Shown here: one piece after another, positions 1 to 11,810 of the stretch | How positions within the stretch are numbered: the stretch's first letter is position 1 | Layout of the letters: the number at the start of each line of letters is the position of its first letter | Source of the DNA: Cricetomys ansorgei | Lineage: Eukaryota > Chordata > Mammalia > Rodentia > Nesomyidae | DNA: 64,000 bases | Reading direction: 5' to 3' | NCBI GenBank assembly: GCA_026225945.1 | Contig: JAMJFZ010001815.1 | Location: 14,484,501-14,548,500 of the forward strand | Notes under the pieces: model-generated | What the model was told of the DNA's origin: nothing | Database searches by the model: none | What the model saw: the letters and a program-made list of their open reading frames with translations, nothing else | Made by a program: the position numbers and the translations under genes

Positions 1-77
1 AAATACAGTCTTTCTCTGAATTTGAGATTCCTGTCTTTGTTCTTGAAGTTTAACTTTCCCTCAGCACATAACCATAT

Positions 78-252
78 ATATTTTATTTTATTTTTTTCTT
101 TCTTTCTTTTTTTCTTTTTTTGAGACATCGTTGTATCTCTGGCTGTCCTGGAACTCACTCTGTAGATCAGGCTGGCCTCAGACTCACAGGGATCCACCTG
201 TCTCTGCCTCCAGAGTGCTGGAATTAAAGGTGTGCACCACCACCAGCTGGCT
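78..252 (-). mobile_element. B1 SINE with 11-bp target-site duplication
   Basis: 7SL-derived Pol III retroposon on the minus strand. On the plus strand one reads a T-rich tail (about 78-120), then the reverse of the B1 body: TGAGACA..., CTGGCTGTCCTGGAACTCAC, GGCTGGCCTC, CTCTGCCTCC and ending GCACCACCACCAGC. Both flanks carry the identical 11-mer CATAACCATAT (67-77 and 253-263), the duplication made by L1-driven insertion, so both boundaries are certain. The internal GACTCACAGGGATCC variant is commoner in rat and cricetid B1 than in house mouse. The 63-codon frame across it is not a gene. Confidence 0.95.
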
Positions 253-263
253 CATAACCATAT

Positions 264-1794
264 TTAAAAAAAGATTCAAAATATTTTACAGAAAGTACAT
301 TGAAATAATTAATTTCATTTAAAATAATTATACTGTCACTGCCTTTTATAGCTAGCCTTTTCTGCAACTACCAAACACATCATGGCAGTTTGGGCTACAC
401 TAATGTAGAAAGTGATACCCTCATCTCAATAGCAAAATACAATGATTGGCTTATTCCTCTTGCTTACTCTGCAAAATGAAAACAACTTGACTGGTGAAGA
501 GTCAGGGAGAGTTCTGTAAATATTGGAGCAACAATAGTTAAAATAGAGGAAGGGCATAACCACGAAAGTTGAGTTTGAAATGAGCATTCAGATTGGTGCA
601 TAACTTCACTTTGCAGAAATATAAAGATGTTATTTCAGTTACTCTTTCCAGTGTAAATAAATGTCATCAATAATGTATATAACAATCATTTGATATTTAT
701 TATTGTATGTGTGATGAAGGTTCCTTTTTCTATGAGTATTAACCATTCTTGTTGGACCCATCAGGGATACACTACATTTTATTTGCCTTCAAAAACTCAC
801 TAAACATGTCAAACACTGTATCTTAATTAAACCAATAGCTAGAGATCATGATTCAAATGATGCAACAACAAATTTTATTTTACCTTACACAAAAATTAAT
901 TATGGGCTTTCTTATATATTTAAACATACTTTCCCCACAGCAATTTTCAACCTTAAAGGGATGAGATATTAAGTCTTTATGCAGTGTGAGCATTTAATTT
1001 ATCTAGGGAAGATTGTACAAAACTTTACGACTAAAGGGATAAGAAAACATGAAATATATTCTAGAATTAAGCATTGATTAGCAAGAAGAAAAGTGGAATA
1101 TACAGATAAAAATGTCAGATATTGAATTTCTCTGCTGTTTCATTATTGTTGATAGTGGTAAGCATTATAAATCTCAAGTTTACTAGGCAGAATGTCATGC
1201 AATTTGTCAAATCCAGTTTAGTGAAAATGAGGTTCATTGCTTACACAATCACTTTGTTAATTCGGCTGGCATGTATTCTACTTCTGCTGCATAAATCCTC
1301 AACTAGACACCACAATGTACATTTTAAATTGCAGGTCCACAGCTTAGGCTCAAACATGCATTCATTCAAACTCTGTTGTATTTAAGCTGATTATTGTCAA
1401 CATTTTCTAATAGTTTTTAAGTTCTGGTTTAAATTAAAATAAGAATGTAGCACATGCACACAAATATTCTTAGTTTTTATTTTTCCTTTGATCTTCATAA
1501 ATGTAACATTTGAAATAATTCAATATTTAAAGTAAATAGTTATTTCAAGTTTGACATTTTTTTTTTGGTTCTGAAGATAATTCATGCTCCTGATTCTTGT
1601 TATTATTATTTTTGTTATTATTATAGTAAGGCACAACTTTCTTTTGGTCAGAATATACACCAAAAATAATCCAAGGTTTAGTATTAAGTACAAACATTAA
1701 TTTATTACAAACATTTAATATATAAATGCTCAAATGTAAAATAAAAAATGCCATTTATTCTCCACAAGATGATATTCATGCATGTCACCGTAAA
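264..1794. other. No recognisable feature
   Basis: AT-rich sequence with only short chance reading frames (the longest is about 87 codons at 1122-1385, with no domain or signal I recognise). A TTA-rich low-complexity patch lies at 1600-1625. I see no SINE, LTR or L1 signature. Confidence 0.5.
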
Positions 1795-2809
1795 AAATGT
1801 CCCATAGGTAAACAGGTCCTATACCCTAGAAAATAACCTCCTGCATGTATGCAGAGTATTAAACAGACTCCCATTGTCTTATTATACCCACAGATTAGTG
1901 CAATGCACATCAGAAAAGATTCTATTTGCAATAGACAGTGCTTAGCATAGTGGCCCGCAACTGGTCAAAGCACAGAGAATAAAGAATTGGAATATTCAAC
2001 AATAAATTATACTTTTGTATTGGATTCACTTATCCCAAGGCTCAGGGATCATTGTGGAAGAAGACCTGGGATGAGGTAGTGGAAGACCACAGGGAAATGC
2101 AGCTAAGTATTCCAAAGGCATGTTCTACAAATGTAACTCTATGTTATTTCCCATTTATGACAATCAGAAGCTTCTCTGATGAGGATTCAGACATTCACTA
2201 ATATATAGATATAGCAATACATTATTATTAGTCATTTTATTGTTATATTTGCTTAGCAGAATAATTTAGTATGCTTTTCCCAGAGCCATGACTTAACTAT
2301 CCTCAGGTTCCTGTCCTTACTAGCAGGTTAGGGATTGTTTCCATCTCCTGTGGAGGACCTCCCCAACTAATCAAAATTCAGAGTTGCCCAGGCCCAGTGG
2401 ATATGGCTACATAACATTTCCACACCTAAGGCTCAGAGAACATTGCAGAAGAAGAATGGGAAGATTGTAAAAGACAGAGGATAGAAAGTTTGTGAGATTT
2501 TGTCTCCTAGTGATGTCAGAAGGTACACATATAAGTCTCACCAACATGCCTGCCTAAACACGATGTGAGCAAGAACATCACCAATAGACATGTGAAAGCA
2601 AACAGATAAATCCATTGGGATTCTTCCCCACACAAAGAAGTAGAGGCAACTAAGGAATGATGAGAGTGGGAAAAATAGTCTTCTTCAGAGAAGAGCATTC
2701 GATCGGTTTTCCACTACCAAACTGTCATTCCTGAAAATATACATAAAAGAAACATACAGATAGGGTGGGTTATATTTAGGAATATATGTTTATATATGTA
2801 TATGTATGA

Positions 2810-2876
<67 letters not shown>

Positions 2877-3018
2877 CACACACATACACACATATATATA
2901 ATAACAAATACTGCCATGATTTTGAAATAGAACACAGTTGACTTTATGGGAGCTTTGGCGGGAAGAAAGAGAAAGGAAAAACTTTGTCATTGTTTTATTA
3001 TCTAAAATAAATAAATAG
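1795..3018 (+). mobile_element. L1 LINE 3'UTR, truncated at the 5' side (Lx-like)
   Basis: The sequence follows the order of a rodent L1 3' untranslated region. Landmarks are 'cttattatacccacagattagtgc', 'aactggtcaaagcacagagaa', 'aaggctcagggatcattg', 'tctgatgaggattcagaca' and 'catttttattgttatatt'-like text at about 2220-2250. Further on come 'tgtctcctagtgatgtcaga', 'tctcaccaacatgcctgcct', 'aactaaggaatgatgagag' and 'gaatatatgtttatatatg'. It ends with 'gccatgattttgaaa' and a run TAAAATAAATAAATAG at 3003-3018 that looks like a decayed poly(A) tail. No coding L1 part remains. A (CA)n(TA)n microsatellite (2811-2900) has expanded inside the tail. Confidence 0.8.
2811..2900. repeat. (CA)n(TA)n microsatellite
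   Basis: About 25 CA units, then about eight TA units, then a mixed CACA/TATA stretch, embedded in the L1 3'UTR. The Cys/Val and Tyr/Ile reading frames across it on the minus strand (2714-3056) are artefacts of the dinucleotide repeats. Confidence 0.97.
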
Positions 3019-3059
3019 AGGTTGATTGTTTCCATAGTGTTTGTGCCATTATTCACCCT

Positions 3060-3260
3060 ACTTGCTCTACTGGCTAGTTAGTGTTCATGGTCCTGGAAGG
3101 TACTATAGATAACACAGGAGAAGAAAAGTAATTATCAGTCTCACCCAGCTACAAACCCTGATAGCTACAATAATGACACACCTGCAATATGTTCCTCCAT
3201 AATTTGGAACTTCTGTTGTAATAAATTTTTCTGAAAATATCTCTTGACCTGAAGGCACTG
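3060..3260 (+). mobile_element. Possible second L1 3'UTR fragment
   Basis: Text such as 'ggtcctggaaggtactatagataacacagg', shown here only as the start of the match, followed by 'cacccagctacaaaccctga' and 'tagctacaataatgacacac' resembles an earlier part of the rodent L1 3'UTR than the copy ending at 3018. It would therefore be a separate or rearranged fragment. The match is diverged and the boundaries are soft. Confidence 0.4.
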
Positions 3261-5654
3261 AAATCTTGCTTGGTTGTAAAGTCAAGTTAACAACATGCCT
3301 TGAGACCATTTAAGACTTTGTACTTAACCTGTTATCCTATTAAATATGTTTGGTCTTTTAAGTTTAACCTGAAATTTCTCTTGTGATCAACTTTTAAACT
3401 CTAAGCTAAATTTACAGATTTAATCTTAAATTATGTACTCTTTCCTATTTGTGATCCAGAATAGTGTATGTTCACATGTGTGTGCTGTGGTAATCATTTG
3501 CTGAAAGCAGTCAACACGTAAAATACAACTAAACAAGATATAGATCATAAACATTGAGAGCAACATATGGATATAAGTTGGGAGCATTTTTTTGTTGCTT
3601 TGAGTGCTGTTCTGGGTCTGTTGGGGTCAGTAAAGTAACTTCTTTCCTTGTCAATCAAAAACTTTATTAAATATGTCAATGAAGAATTTCTCATTTGTTT
3701 CCCATACCGTATTTTCTGTGCTGTTAATAAAATAGCCTTTGCTACTAACAGGCACAGATTCAGAGTCACACACAGATCCAGGTCCAGACACTCAGGTAAT
3801 GTAGCCAAGCAATCTGTAGACAATCACTAACACCTCAGTTAAACTACTAACCCAACAGACAATTAACTACTGACAAACAGAAGACACACAGAGAGCGGTA
3901 GAAAATTCAAATTTGAGTGCTCTTGATAAAATTAATCCAGGAGGAAGTAGCATTTTTTTTCTAGCTTAATTCAACACTGACAGTTTTTGGTGCCTTCACA
4001 TGCTTCTTTAATGTACTAATTGATACAAGTGGGAGCTCCATTTCCATGTGGTAATATCCGTTTTCCTCTAGACTAGCCAGGTAAATAGGTAAGACTGTCT
4101 ATATCTCTAGATAGTTTTTCTTAAATTATTTGGCATTCACTGTAAGCTACATTTTAGTACTAATAAGGTACTAAAGGAGATTTGCTCTGTATTGGGTGCT
4201 TTAACATAACCAACATCTATAATAACTGTATTCACAACACAGAGTCATAGATTAAATTTAGTAGAGATTATTGATATGGCCTGCTGGTGCCCTTGGCTTT
4301 GGATATTACATTTTAACATGTGAAGAAATAATTCTGACCTTGGTGGTTAGCACATGATGGCATGACAAAAGAGCTACATCTGCATTGAATTTTTACTATT
4401 ATGACTTCAGCAAATCTCTACAGTTCAAGTGATGACCACATCATACTATCAATCTGTTGGGACATAAAGGCTTATGATGTACATGATCATGCCAGGGAAC
4501 CCTCCTAACCCACAAAGGCGTGGAGGCCTCTCTTACTTAAAAAAAAATCAATTGCATTTAAACTCAGGCCACATACATCTGTCAAGTGCTGATGTGCTCA
4601 TGTCTAGTATCTACAAATCAGGTTCTACTAATTTAGTAAATCCATGACATTATTCAAGGACTACCATTCAGCAGCGGGAAGCCCAGGCCAGGAGGCAGCA
4701 GTTCTAGGTCTTAGTAAATATGTTACTAATGAAGATCAGGAAGTAGAATCACAGGTTGTACACAAGTTTGTAGATTTGAACAAGGACCAACTCTCAAGTA
4801 ATGACAACTGGTTTGATCTTAGGTTGAGGCTGCAATGACTTAAATTGAATATTTTATATTTTCCCTTGATCTTCAGTGCTGAAGCTATTATTTTTTAATT
4901 TAATTTAATTTTTTTGTATAGGAGAGAAATGTGTCTCCTTGGGTTTTAAGCATTCGTCAGCAGGATAACATTTATTACTTTAAACTTAGAGATGAATTAT
5001 TTCTCCAAGATTTTCTACTTGAAATTTTGATTTAAATCATCTTTTCACAGACCAAGTTGCTAGTATAGGATTAGATCATGTGCCCTGGGTTCCACTGGGC
5101 ACTTAGGGCCAACTTGAATTCATGAAACTTATCTGCAGGACTATGAAGCATAAAATTTTCAAAGAAGTAAATGAATTTGGAAGATTTTTGAGGTTAATAA
5201 ATATCATATATCTTTAAGTATATTTGAGGGTATAGGATGAAGGGCTGGGAGCCAAGAAGGTCAAGCACATGCAGTGGTTTGGTTTGATGCAGATACTATT
5301 ATGAGGGAGGAATTTTCACTTAGAATGATTTTAAACAAAAATATGGACAGAGAAGAATATGGTCTTGAAACAAATATGATTTTGGGTATTTTTCATAGAT
5401 GCAGAATTTGTTAATTGAAGAATAAGTTAAGGGGAGATGTTTGGGTTAGGACAGAAAAGGAAAGTGTTGTGATTCAGGAAATAGGTAGTACATATTGTGT
5501 TTGAGATTGGAGGAAACCAGTTTAAGAAGCAGGTTTTCTTGCTGTTATCTCAATGGAACAGGGAAGGTAAGAACAGAAAAAAATGTTAAGAAATAGCATG
5601 GATTAAGTAACTCATGAAAAAAGACTTGCTTTTTCTTGAGATATTTGTCAGAAG
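3261..5654. other. No assignable feature
   Basis: AT-rich DNA. 3545-3900 has a slightly higher GC content with 'ctgttggggtcag' and 'ttaataaaatagcc', which could be a worn LTR, but I cannot place it. The 64-codon frame at 4644-4838 and the 92-codon frame at 3545-3823 (minus) show no recognisable domain. Confidence 0.4.
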
Positions 5655-5778
5655 TTGGTGTTTAAAGTCACAGTCTCAGGAACCCCAGTCTGACCCTGAA
5701 CTACTAATTCTGTTAGCTCCATCTCCTGAGTGCTGTAATTGCAGGAATGTACTACCATTCCAGACTTTCTAAGCTTTT
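5655..5778 (-). mobile_element. PB1/B1-type SINE relic
   Basis: A diverged 7SL-derived monomer read in reverse: 'cagtctgaccctgaactact', 'catctcctgagtgctgtaat' and 'gcaggaatgtactaccattc'. These match the reversed B1/PB1 body (GGCCTGAACT..., CTCCTGAGTGCTGGGATTA..., GGCATGTACCACCA...) with many substitutions, so this is an old copy. No target duplication was found. Confidence 0.7.
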
Positions 5779-6387
5779 ACTTGAGAGAGTAAAGCACAAG
5801 TTCAGTTCAAGACTACTCTGAATAATTTTACAGTTAAAAAAACTTGTAGAAAGGTCAGAAAAATTTTTTTAATTTCCTCAGAAAGATTTGGTGACTTAGT
5901 CACCAAACAGTGGACTGTTTATATATTTACTTTTTTACTAACAAGGAAACCAGAAGAAATTGTATGTCTTCATGGGTTAAAACTGTGATTATAAAAAAGA
6001 AAGAAAGGAAGAAGAAGAAGCATTAGTTTCATTTGGTCCCTCATCTTTCCAACATAAGAGATAATTAGTGTCTGCACTTCAGGCCACAGAGTTTCCTATA
6101 ACTCTTTCAGTTAGCATATAATAATACCATTAATTATGAAAGACTAGTTATGATGCCAAAAAATCACTAACTACCAAATAAAACATGCAGACTCTGAGAC
6201 TCAGTAAATTTCTCAAAACAGAATTTCAGATGACAGAATTGTACAATGAATCTAAATGTAAATAAGTTTTAATGCATTGAGCTATCAATTGTATCCAATC
6301 TTTGTGACAGGATGTTGCTATGTACAAAGTTCATACTTAGAGACATGCAATCAACTGGCACAAATACAAAAATATTTAAAAATAACA
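5779..6387. other. No recognisable feature
   Basis: AT-rich DNA with a short GAAA/GAAG purine tract at 5995-6020. Nothing else assignable. Confidence 0.5.
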
Positions 6388-6782
6388 TGTTTATCCTAGT
6401 TAACATTGTCAACTTGACAAGTCCTAGAATCACCTAAAAGAATGTCTCAACTTAGTAATTGTCTTTATCAAGTTGGTCTGTGGGCATATATATGTGGGAC
6501 TGTCTTTATTGTTATTTGATGGAGTAGGGAGTAGTCCATTGCTAGGCAGGTGGTCATGCACTGTTAAGCAGGTGGCTAAGCATGACTGTTTACAACCCAA
6601 AGAGCATGCCAGCTAGAGCATTCTTCCACGGTTGTTTCTTCCAGTTCTTACTTGAGTTCTGGCCTTGACTTCCCTAAATGATATATTGTGACTTGAAAGT
6701 GCAAACTAGATAAATCCTTACCTTTTCAAAATTGCTTGCATCATAAATATTTTATCGCAGCAACAGAAAGGAAACTAGAACA
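6388..6782 (+). mobile_element. MT-class ERVL-MaLR solo LTR (MTD/MTE-like)
   Basis: LTR of the non-autonomous mammalian MaLR retrotransposons. It starts TGTTTATCCTAGTTAAC with 'ttgtcaacttgacaag' and continues through 'gtctttatcaagttggtctg', 'taggcaggtggtcatgcac', 'ttcttacttgagttctggc' and 'cttgacttccctaaatgata'. It ends 'atcgcagcaacagaaagg' then AAACTAGAACA. This is the order and 3' terminus of MT-class LTRs, and the 395-bp length fits. The usual AATAAA is decayed to 'gataaatcc'. The 5-bp target duplication is no longer readable, so the copy is old. Confidence 0.88.
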
Positions 6783-9700
6783 ATGCATGAAGATTTTTGA
6801 CAATTCCGTGTCGGGACGCATTCACAGCAATTTTGTAGCACATATGGCCTGCCCGCCATAGGGCATAAGCATGCAAGGCACTATTGCCGTGACCTGTGTG
6901 GCTTAGAGTATGACATAACTGAGGAAATGGATAATGAAGAATCAGCAGACATACATACAGAAAAACTGGGATTGGGTTGATTGGGCAGAGATACAACAGT
7001 AGCAACCACAAAACTCAGTGTGATTATTTTACACATATGACTTGAGATGGTTTTATTGCATACCACTGAACATGGAGGCAGGTTTACCTAATCTCCATAG
7101 GAATTCTTTATAGGGAAGCAGTCTCAGGCTGTAACATTAGGGAGGAGGAAGCTCTGGTTGATACTCTTCTGCACATATCATCAGCATCTGCACATGACTA
7201 TGGAAAATCTGTAGCATGTTCCTATGCCTGACCCAGGGAAAATGTTGCCATTCCCATTTCTATGATGCACTGGCATCTTTTACCTGGCAGTGTTCATGTC
7301 AATAACATACATTCATTCAAGATTTTATCACTTTCCATAGACTATCTGCAACATTCACTATTGAATTAATTATCCCACCCATAATTTAAAAATATATTTG
7401 TATTAAATACTGATGGGTATATTAAAAGATAATAGTAAATGCAGAGAAAACTTTGGTTTAAATATAACCTTTTGATACAAATAAAACTTGGTTAAACATA
7501 GTTACAGGATATACCAAAATTGTATGAATACAATATGTAGAATTTTAGGAATGAAAAACATAAGTAGCCATAGAACTGAGACTTCTTTCTGTATGGAAAA
7601 TTATGGCTCAATTGACAAAAGATAAATGGAGAACACAATTATTTCTATTGTTTTGTGAAAATCCATATCAAGTTTTATGTGTTATGTTTCAGATGTTATC
7701 AGCTATGAGACAAAATGCATACATACAGTACCATGAATTATTTGTCAAATATCAGAGTCCAATACATATGACCCTCTAGCAAAACTTAAAAACATTTAAG
7801 AGAGTTTGAGTTATATGTTATTCTAAAATAAGTGGTGTCTTTCCATTTAAAAAGATGTTTATATTCTAAATGACTTTCAAAATTACCCATTAAACTTAGC
7901 ACTGGTAAATAGACTGGGGCATCTGGGCACAATTATTTACTTGATTAATTGTTCATGCCTAACTTAACAGAGCAGCAGGTATGTGGTCTTAGGGTAAAAA
8001 CTATGAACTCTAACCATCTGCCCTGGATTTGTTTCTAAGGAAACTGCCCATGTGCCCAGAAATGATCAATTCTTGATTGTACTGAAGGTCGTTTGAGAAT
8101 AATACAGGATCATGGTTCTCTAAGGAGTCTTTCAGGGTCATCTAATTCAATCCTTGAGGTCTTTACATAAATCACCTAAGCATAATGAATCTAGGGAGAC
8201 TGAGCGAACTATGTAGGCAAGAGAATAATCATATTCATTAGGTGGACTCTTCCCTATCATTTAGCCACAACCATTGTGCTGCAACTTACATTAACTTACC
8301 TCTTTTTTAGCTAAAGTATTAGAAATTTCAGGTCATAATAATTAATTTTATAGCTTAATTTCGGATCTCAGAATACAAACTCAAACTTTCTTCCTCCATA
8401 CTCCATTATAGCACAGAGAAAAATAATGGAAAATAAAGTTGTATATACTTTTGACTATTTAAAAAATAGTATTTGTGATGACTTGTCAACCATTGACAAC
8501 TAACTGAGAAAGGTTTATTGGTAAATCCCTTTTTCATTAAGTAGGCACAGCTTTTGAAGAAAATAAATGAGAAATTTTTCTTTGGGATAAGATTTTATCT
8601 GACAGTTTATTTCTGTCAAATTAGTAACTGAACAAACTTCTAGTCCTTGAGTAGAAATTGTGTAGTAATAAAAAACCAGAAGAAAGAAAGGAAAGAAAAA
8701 ACAATTGTTCAATAGTGATTATATATGGATATTTGGAAAATGCTATGCTGTAGAAAACAAAACTATTTGTGTTCTAGTCAAATGATTCATTTAGCACCAC
8801 AGTATTAAATGATGAGAATAATTTTTTAGCATTAATGTTTATTAAGTGAATATGAAGTATCACTTATATTTTGTGACAATGTTATCATTCAATATGTATT
8901 TGAATTAAAGGAAGAATGCATGTCTTGGTTAATGCTCACATTTTAAAGCTCAGATTTTAAAAGTAAAGATGATTCAAATGTGAACTATAATGCCATAATG
9001 TAATGATAAGACAGTGGATGTGGTCACTTAGGCAGACCACCATTTTTCCAGAGTAAATTTCTCCTGCTGTAAATCTACTGCCTCCCATGTACTCAGAGCC
9101 CAGTTGAGCAATATTCTTCAAGTCAACAGATGACAAAGCAGGAGTTTTTGCATTTATCTTCTTTCCTCTGTTACCTCCAGGTTCACCTCTGTTAGCTCTA
9201 CAGAAAATGAATTATATAATTATCAAGTAGAAATACTACTAATTTTTTCATAGTTGATTCTCTTTTAATTTCAATGCATAAAATGAAAATACTATTTGAC
9301 CTGTTGTTAGAAAAAAATAATTATTATAATACAATAGGAAAATCTTAGATAAAATGCCTTCATTCAGATAATCTATTTTGATAATTAAAACTTCAAATGG
9401 TCACCTGAAGAATTTTTAAATGCCATGATTTGGTCACATTTCAAGGAATTTCTATGAAGTTAAGTCAACAGCAAATGTTATTACTTGGCCTGGATTACCC
9501 TTTGGAAAACAATCTCTCCATGTCAATAATTCAGTTTTGTGCTGTTTTGGGACACTCTCTTTTTACCAGGAGATGGCTACAGAGTTAACAAGGAAGTAAA
9601 TATTGACAGTAAAGTTCTGTTGTAGTTAACTACTTAGTTTTCTTTGTTGGCATTGATTACAGTTTCAACTTAAAAAAGCATGCATTGTGATTTATAAAAC

Positions 9701-9996
9701 ACTTTTATATAGTTGAAAAAATAATAATTGGTCATAAAATGATCCTAAAACCAATTTTGTGATATGTCTAATTTATTAATTTATGAAGATAAACAAATAA
9801 AGCTCCATATGAGTAAGACAGAACAGCCATAGATTGATTCTAAAACTAAATATTCTGTTACTAGAGGTGCCTGCCTTTTTTACATTGGTTTTTGATTTAT
9901 TAAGTCAGATAACACATGCTAGTTTATTAAGGTGGAAAGAAAGACTTTTACTTTGCTTCTGGTTTCATCATGCCACAATTATACAAAAATTCTTCA
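6783..9996. other. Mostly unassigned; possible worn LTR at 6790-7120
   Basis: 6790-7120 is less AT-rich and has a minus-strand AATAAA near 7052 (plus 'gttttattgc'), compatible with an old antisense LTR that I cannot classify. The rest is AT-rich with no SINE, L1 or LTR signature. Short frames at 6775-7066 and 8515-8712 (minus) are unremarkable. Confidence 0.35.
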
Positions 9997-10000
9997 GTTT

Positions 10001-10001
<1 letters not shown>

Positions 10002-10073
<72 letters not shown>

Positions 10074-10245
10074 GTGTGTGTGTATGTTCGGTTATATATT
10101 CAAATATATGAGTGTTCAGTTATATATTCAAATATATGGATGTGTGTTCAGTTATATATATTTATATGTGCTATTTGAATATATAACTGAACACACACAT
10201 ACACACACACACATACACACACACACATATATACATGCATATATA
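10002..10245. repeat. (TA)n/(TG)n/(CA)n microsatellite with a 21-bp inverted repeat
   Basis: (TA)n at 10002-10056 is followed by (TG)n at 10057-10084. Next comes an imperfect tandem repeat with a unit of about 28-32 bp, beginning TTCRGTTATATATTCAAATA, with two full copies and a partial third. Last is (CA)-rich sequence at 10192-10232. The arm at 10114-10134 is the exact reverse complement of 10172-10192, and the flanking TG and CA tracts extend the pairing, so the block can fold back on itself. Tyr/Ile/Cys-rich frames across it are not genes. Confidence 0.95.
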
Positions 10246-10589
10246 TGGTAGAAGAATCTTTAAAGTTAAATCCAGCTACATTAGGGACTTTTCTTTAACA
10301 ATAATAAATTTGGTAGAGGGGATATGCTAGTAAAATGTTCTAAAAATACTCTTTCTCTTGTCCGTGGAGATGTTTTAGAATCATACTTCAGATACCTAGT
10401 GGTTTTGTGATATTTTATAATTGGAAGGTAAATTTCTAGGAGTTCAAGACTTAGAAGGGAAATATTCACAAAGTGATTTGTGGTGCTCAGCACATAGTCA
10501 TCCTTCACAAATTACTTGTTTTGATTAAAGCAATTTCAGTGTAATCTAATATTGGAATTTGATTTGTTTTAACTTTTATTTCGCAGAAC
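10246..10589. other. No recognisable feature
   Basis: AT-rich DNA between the microsatellite block and the antisense L1 piece. The 75-codon minus frame at 10281-10508 has no recognisable content. Confidence 0.5.
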
Positions 10590-11205
10590 TTTATAGATGA
10601 GCACTGCGTCTTCATCATCCCTGGTTGTCCCTCATGCCTTCAAGTTGTCCTGTTTCACTCCTTACTTTCTTCCATATTCATAATATGGAAATATCATATT
10701 TAACTATTATTATTACACAGACACACACACGACTTCATATATCATTGCTTATATATACATTTTTCTATTCGGGTTTGGACAGTGCATGCATGAGCTGTCT
10801 CTGAGGTAACTGATTCTCTCTTTTTTCAGCAGCTATTGATTATCTGTAGCTCTTCAATAGGCTGCATGGGATTTCTCTGGTCCATATAAGTGTTGTCATT
10901 ATGCTGGTGTTGTTCTGGCATTCATATTGCTTAGATTTCATGGGAGATTTTTTTTTCCTGTTGTGTATAGGGGATATTATCTAGAAGCAGACATCCTGGT
11001 CATCTTACTCTTACAATATTTCTGCCCCTTTATGCAATATCCTGTGTGTGTAGGTGTAACAAATTGTGTAGTGGATGCATCAACTAGTTATGGGAACCCC
11101 ATAGTCAGTTATCTGAGTTTTGTCCAGTTGTAGATTTATATAACTGCCTCTATCCATTGTAGAAAGGAGCTTCTCTGGTGGCGGATTAGAACTGCACTTT
11201 CGGTG
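10590..11205 (-). mobile_element. L1 LINE 3'UTR fragment, antisense
   Basis: Read in reverse this is rodent L1 3'UTR. Plus-strand landmarks are 'cagctattgattatctgtag', 'ttcatattgcttagatttca', 'gcagacatcctggtcatctt', 'cttacaatatttctgcccct', 'gttttgtccagttgtagatt' and 'gaaaggagcttctctggtgg'. The L1 3' end would lie at the left. It ends abruptly at about 11205, just before an A-run and the hairpin at 11255-11314. Confidence 0.72.
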
Positions 11206-11254
11206 GAAAAAAAAAAGATGAATTGTATTAGTTTAAGAAAATGAAAGTAATACG

Positions 11255-11314
11255 TTCTCTCAGATCTATTGCCTCTTCAGTCATGGACATGAAGAGGCAA
11301 TAGATCTGAGAGAA
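11255..11314. repeat. Perfect 25-bp inverted repeat (hairpin)
   Basis: Arm 11255-11279 (TTCTCTCAGATC...CCTCTTCA) is the exact reverse complement of arm 11290-11314. The loop between them is 10 nt (GTCATGGACA). The perfect 25-bp match lies between two heavily mutated L1 pieces, so the structure looks younger than its surroundings. Confidence 0.97.
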
Positions 11315-11326
11315 TTTATTTCTTCC

Positions 11327-11330
<4 letters not shown>

Positions 11331-11364
<34 letters not shown>
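11331..11364. repeat. (GT)17 microsatellite
   Basis: Uninterrupted GT dinucleotide tract directly after the hairpin. Confidence 0.98.
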
Positions 11365-11365
<1 letters not shown>

Positions 11366-11369
11366 GCTT

Positions 11370-11810
11370 ATATACACATATGCAATTCAGTCATAAGACG
11401 TGGGATGATGGTCCTCCCCAGGAGCCATGCATTATCTAACAAAACCCCCAGTGCCAGATATGGTAACATCCCACCCGAGTTCTTCATCTGGGAAAAAATA
11501 GAGTCTCCCAGAATAATATGAGATATGGCCATTACCACTGATTACCATTCAGAACTTGAAGACAAGACCCTATTGATGAAGACATACCAGAAGGTGCTAT
11601 GTAAGCTTTCAACACAGAGGATAAATCATAGTCAAACACAGCTACAAAGCTATGAACCACAACGATGACTGGACTGGTAAGATATTCATAGTGATGGGAT
11701 AATACTACTATTGTCTTGGGCAAAAGCAAAGCTGTCTAGTTGGAGTTGGGGCCTGCTCAATAGAAGAAAAAACATTCCTGGTATTACAAACCTAGTCAAT
11801 TGAATTTTCT
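11370..11810 (+). mobile_element. L1 LINE 3'UTR fragment, sense orientation
   Basis: Resembles a more 5' part of the rodent L1 3'UTR. Landmarks are 'cccagtgccagatatggtaa', 'catcccacccgagttcttca', 'gaagacaagaccctattgat', 'accagaaggtgctatgtaag', 'tgggataatactactattgt' and 'tggggcctgctcaatagaa'. Its orientation is opposite to the 10590-11205 piece. Confidence 0.6.

Noticed and set aside
2714..3056. Cys/Val- and Tyr/Ile-rich minus-strand frames
   Set aside because: They are translations of the (CA)n(TA)n microsatellite inside an L1 3'UTR.
9834..10251. 114- and 93-codon frames with YIYIYI/CVCVCV runs
   Set aside because: Dinucleotide repeat artefacts.
11255..11314. Hairpin considered as a bacterial-type terminator
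   Set aside because: The context is rodent nuclear DNA with no gene upstream, and no U-tract follows the stem.
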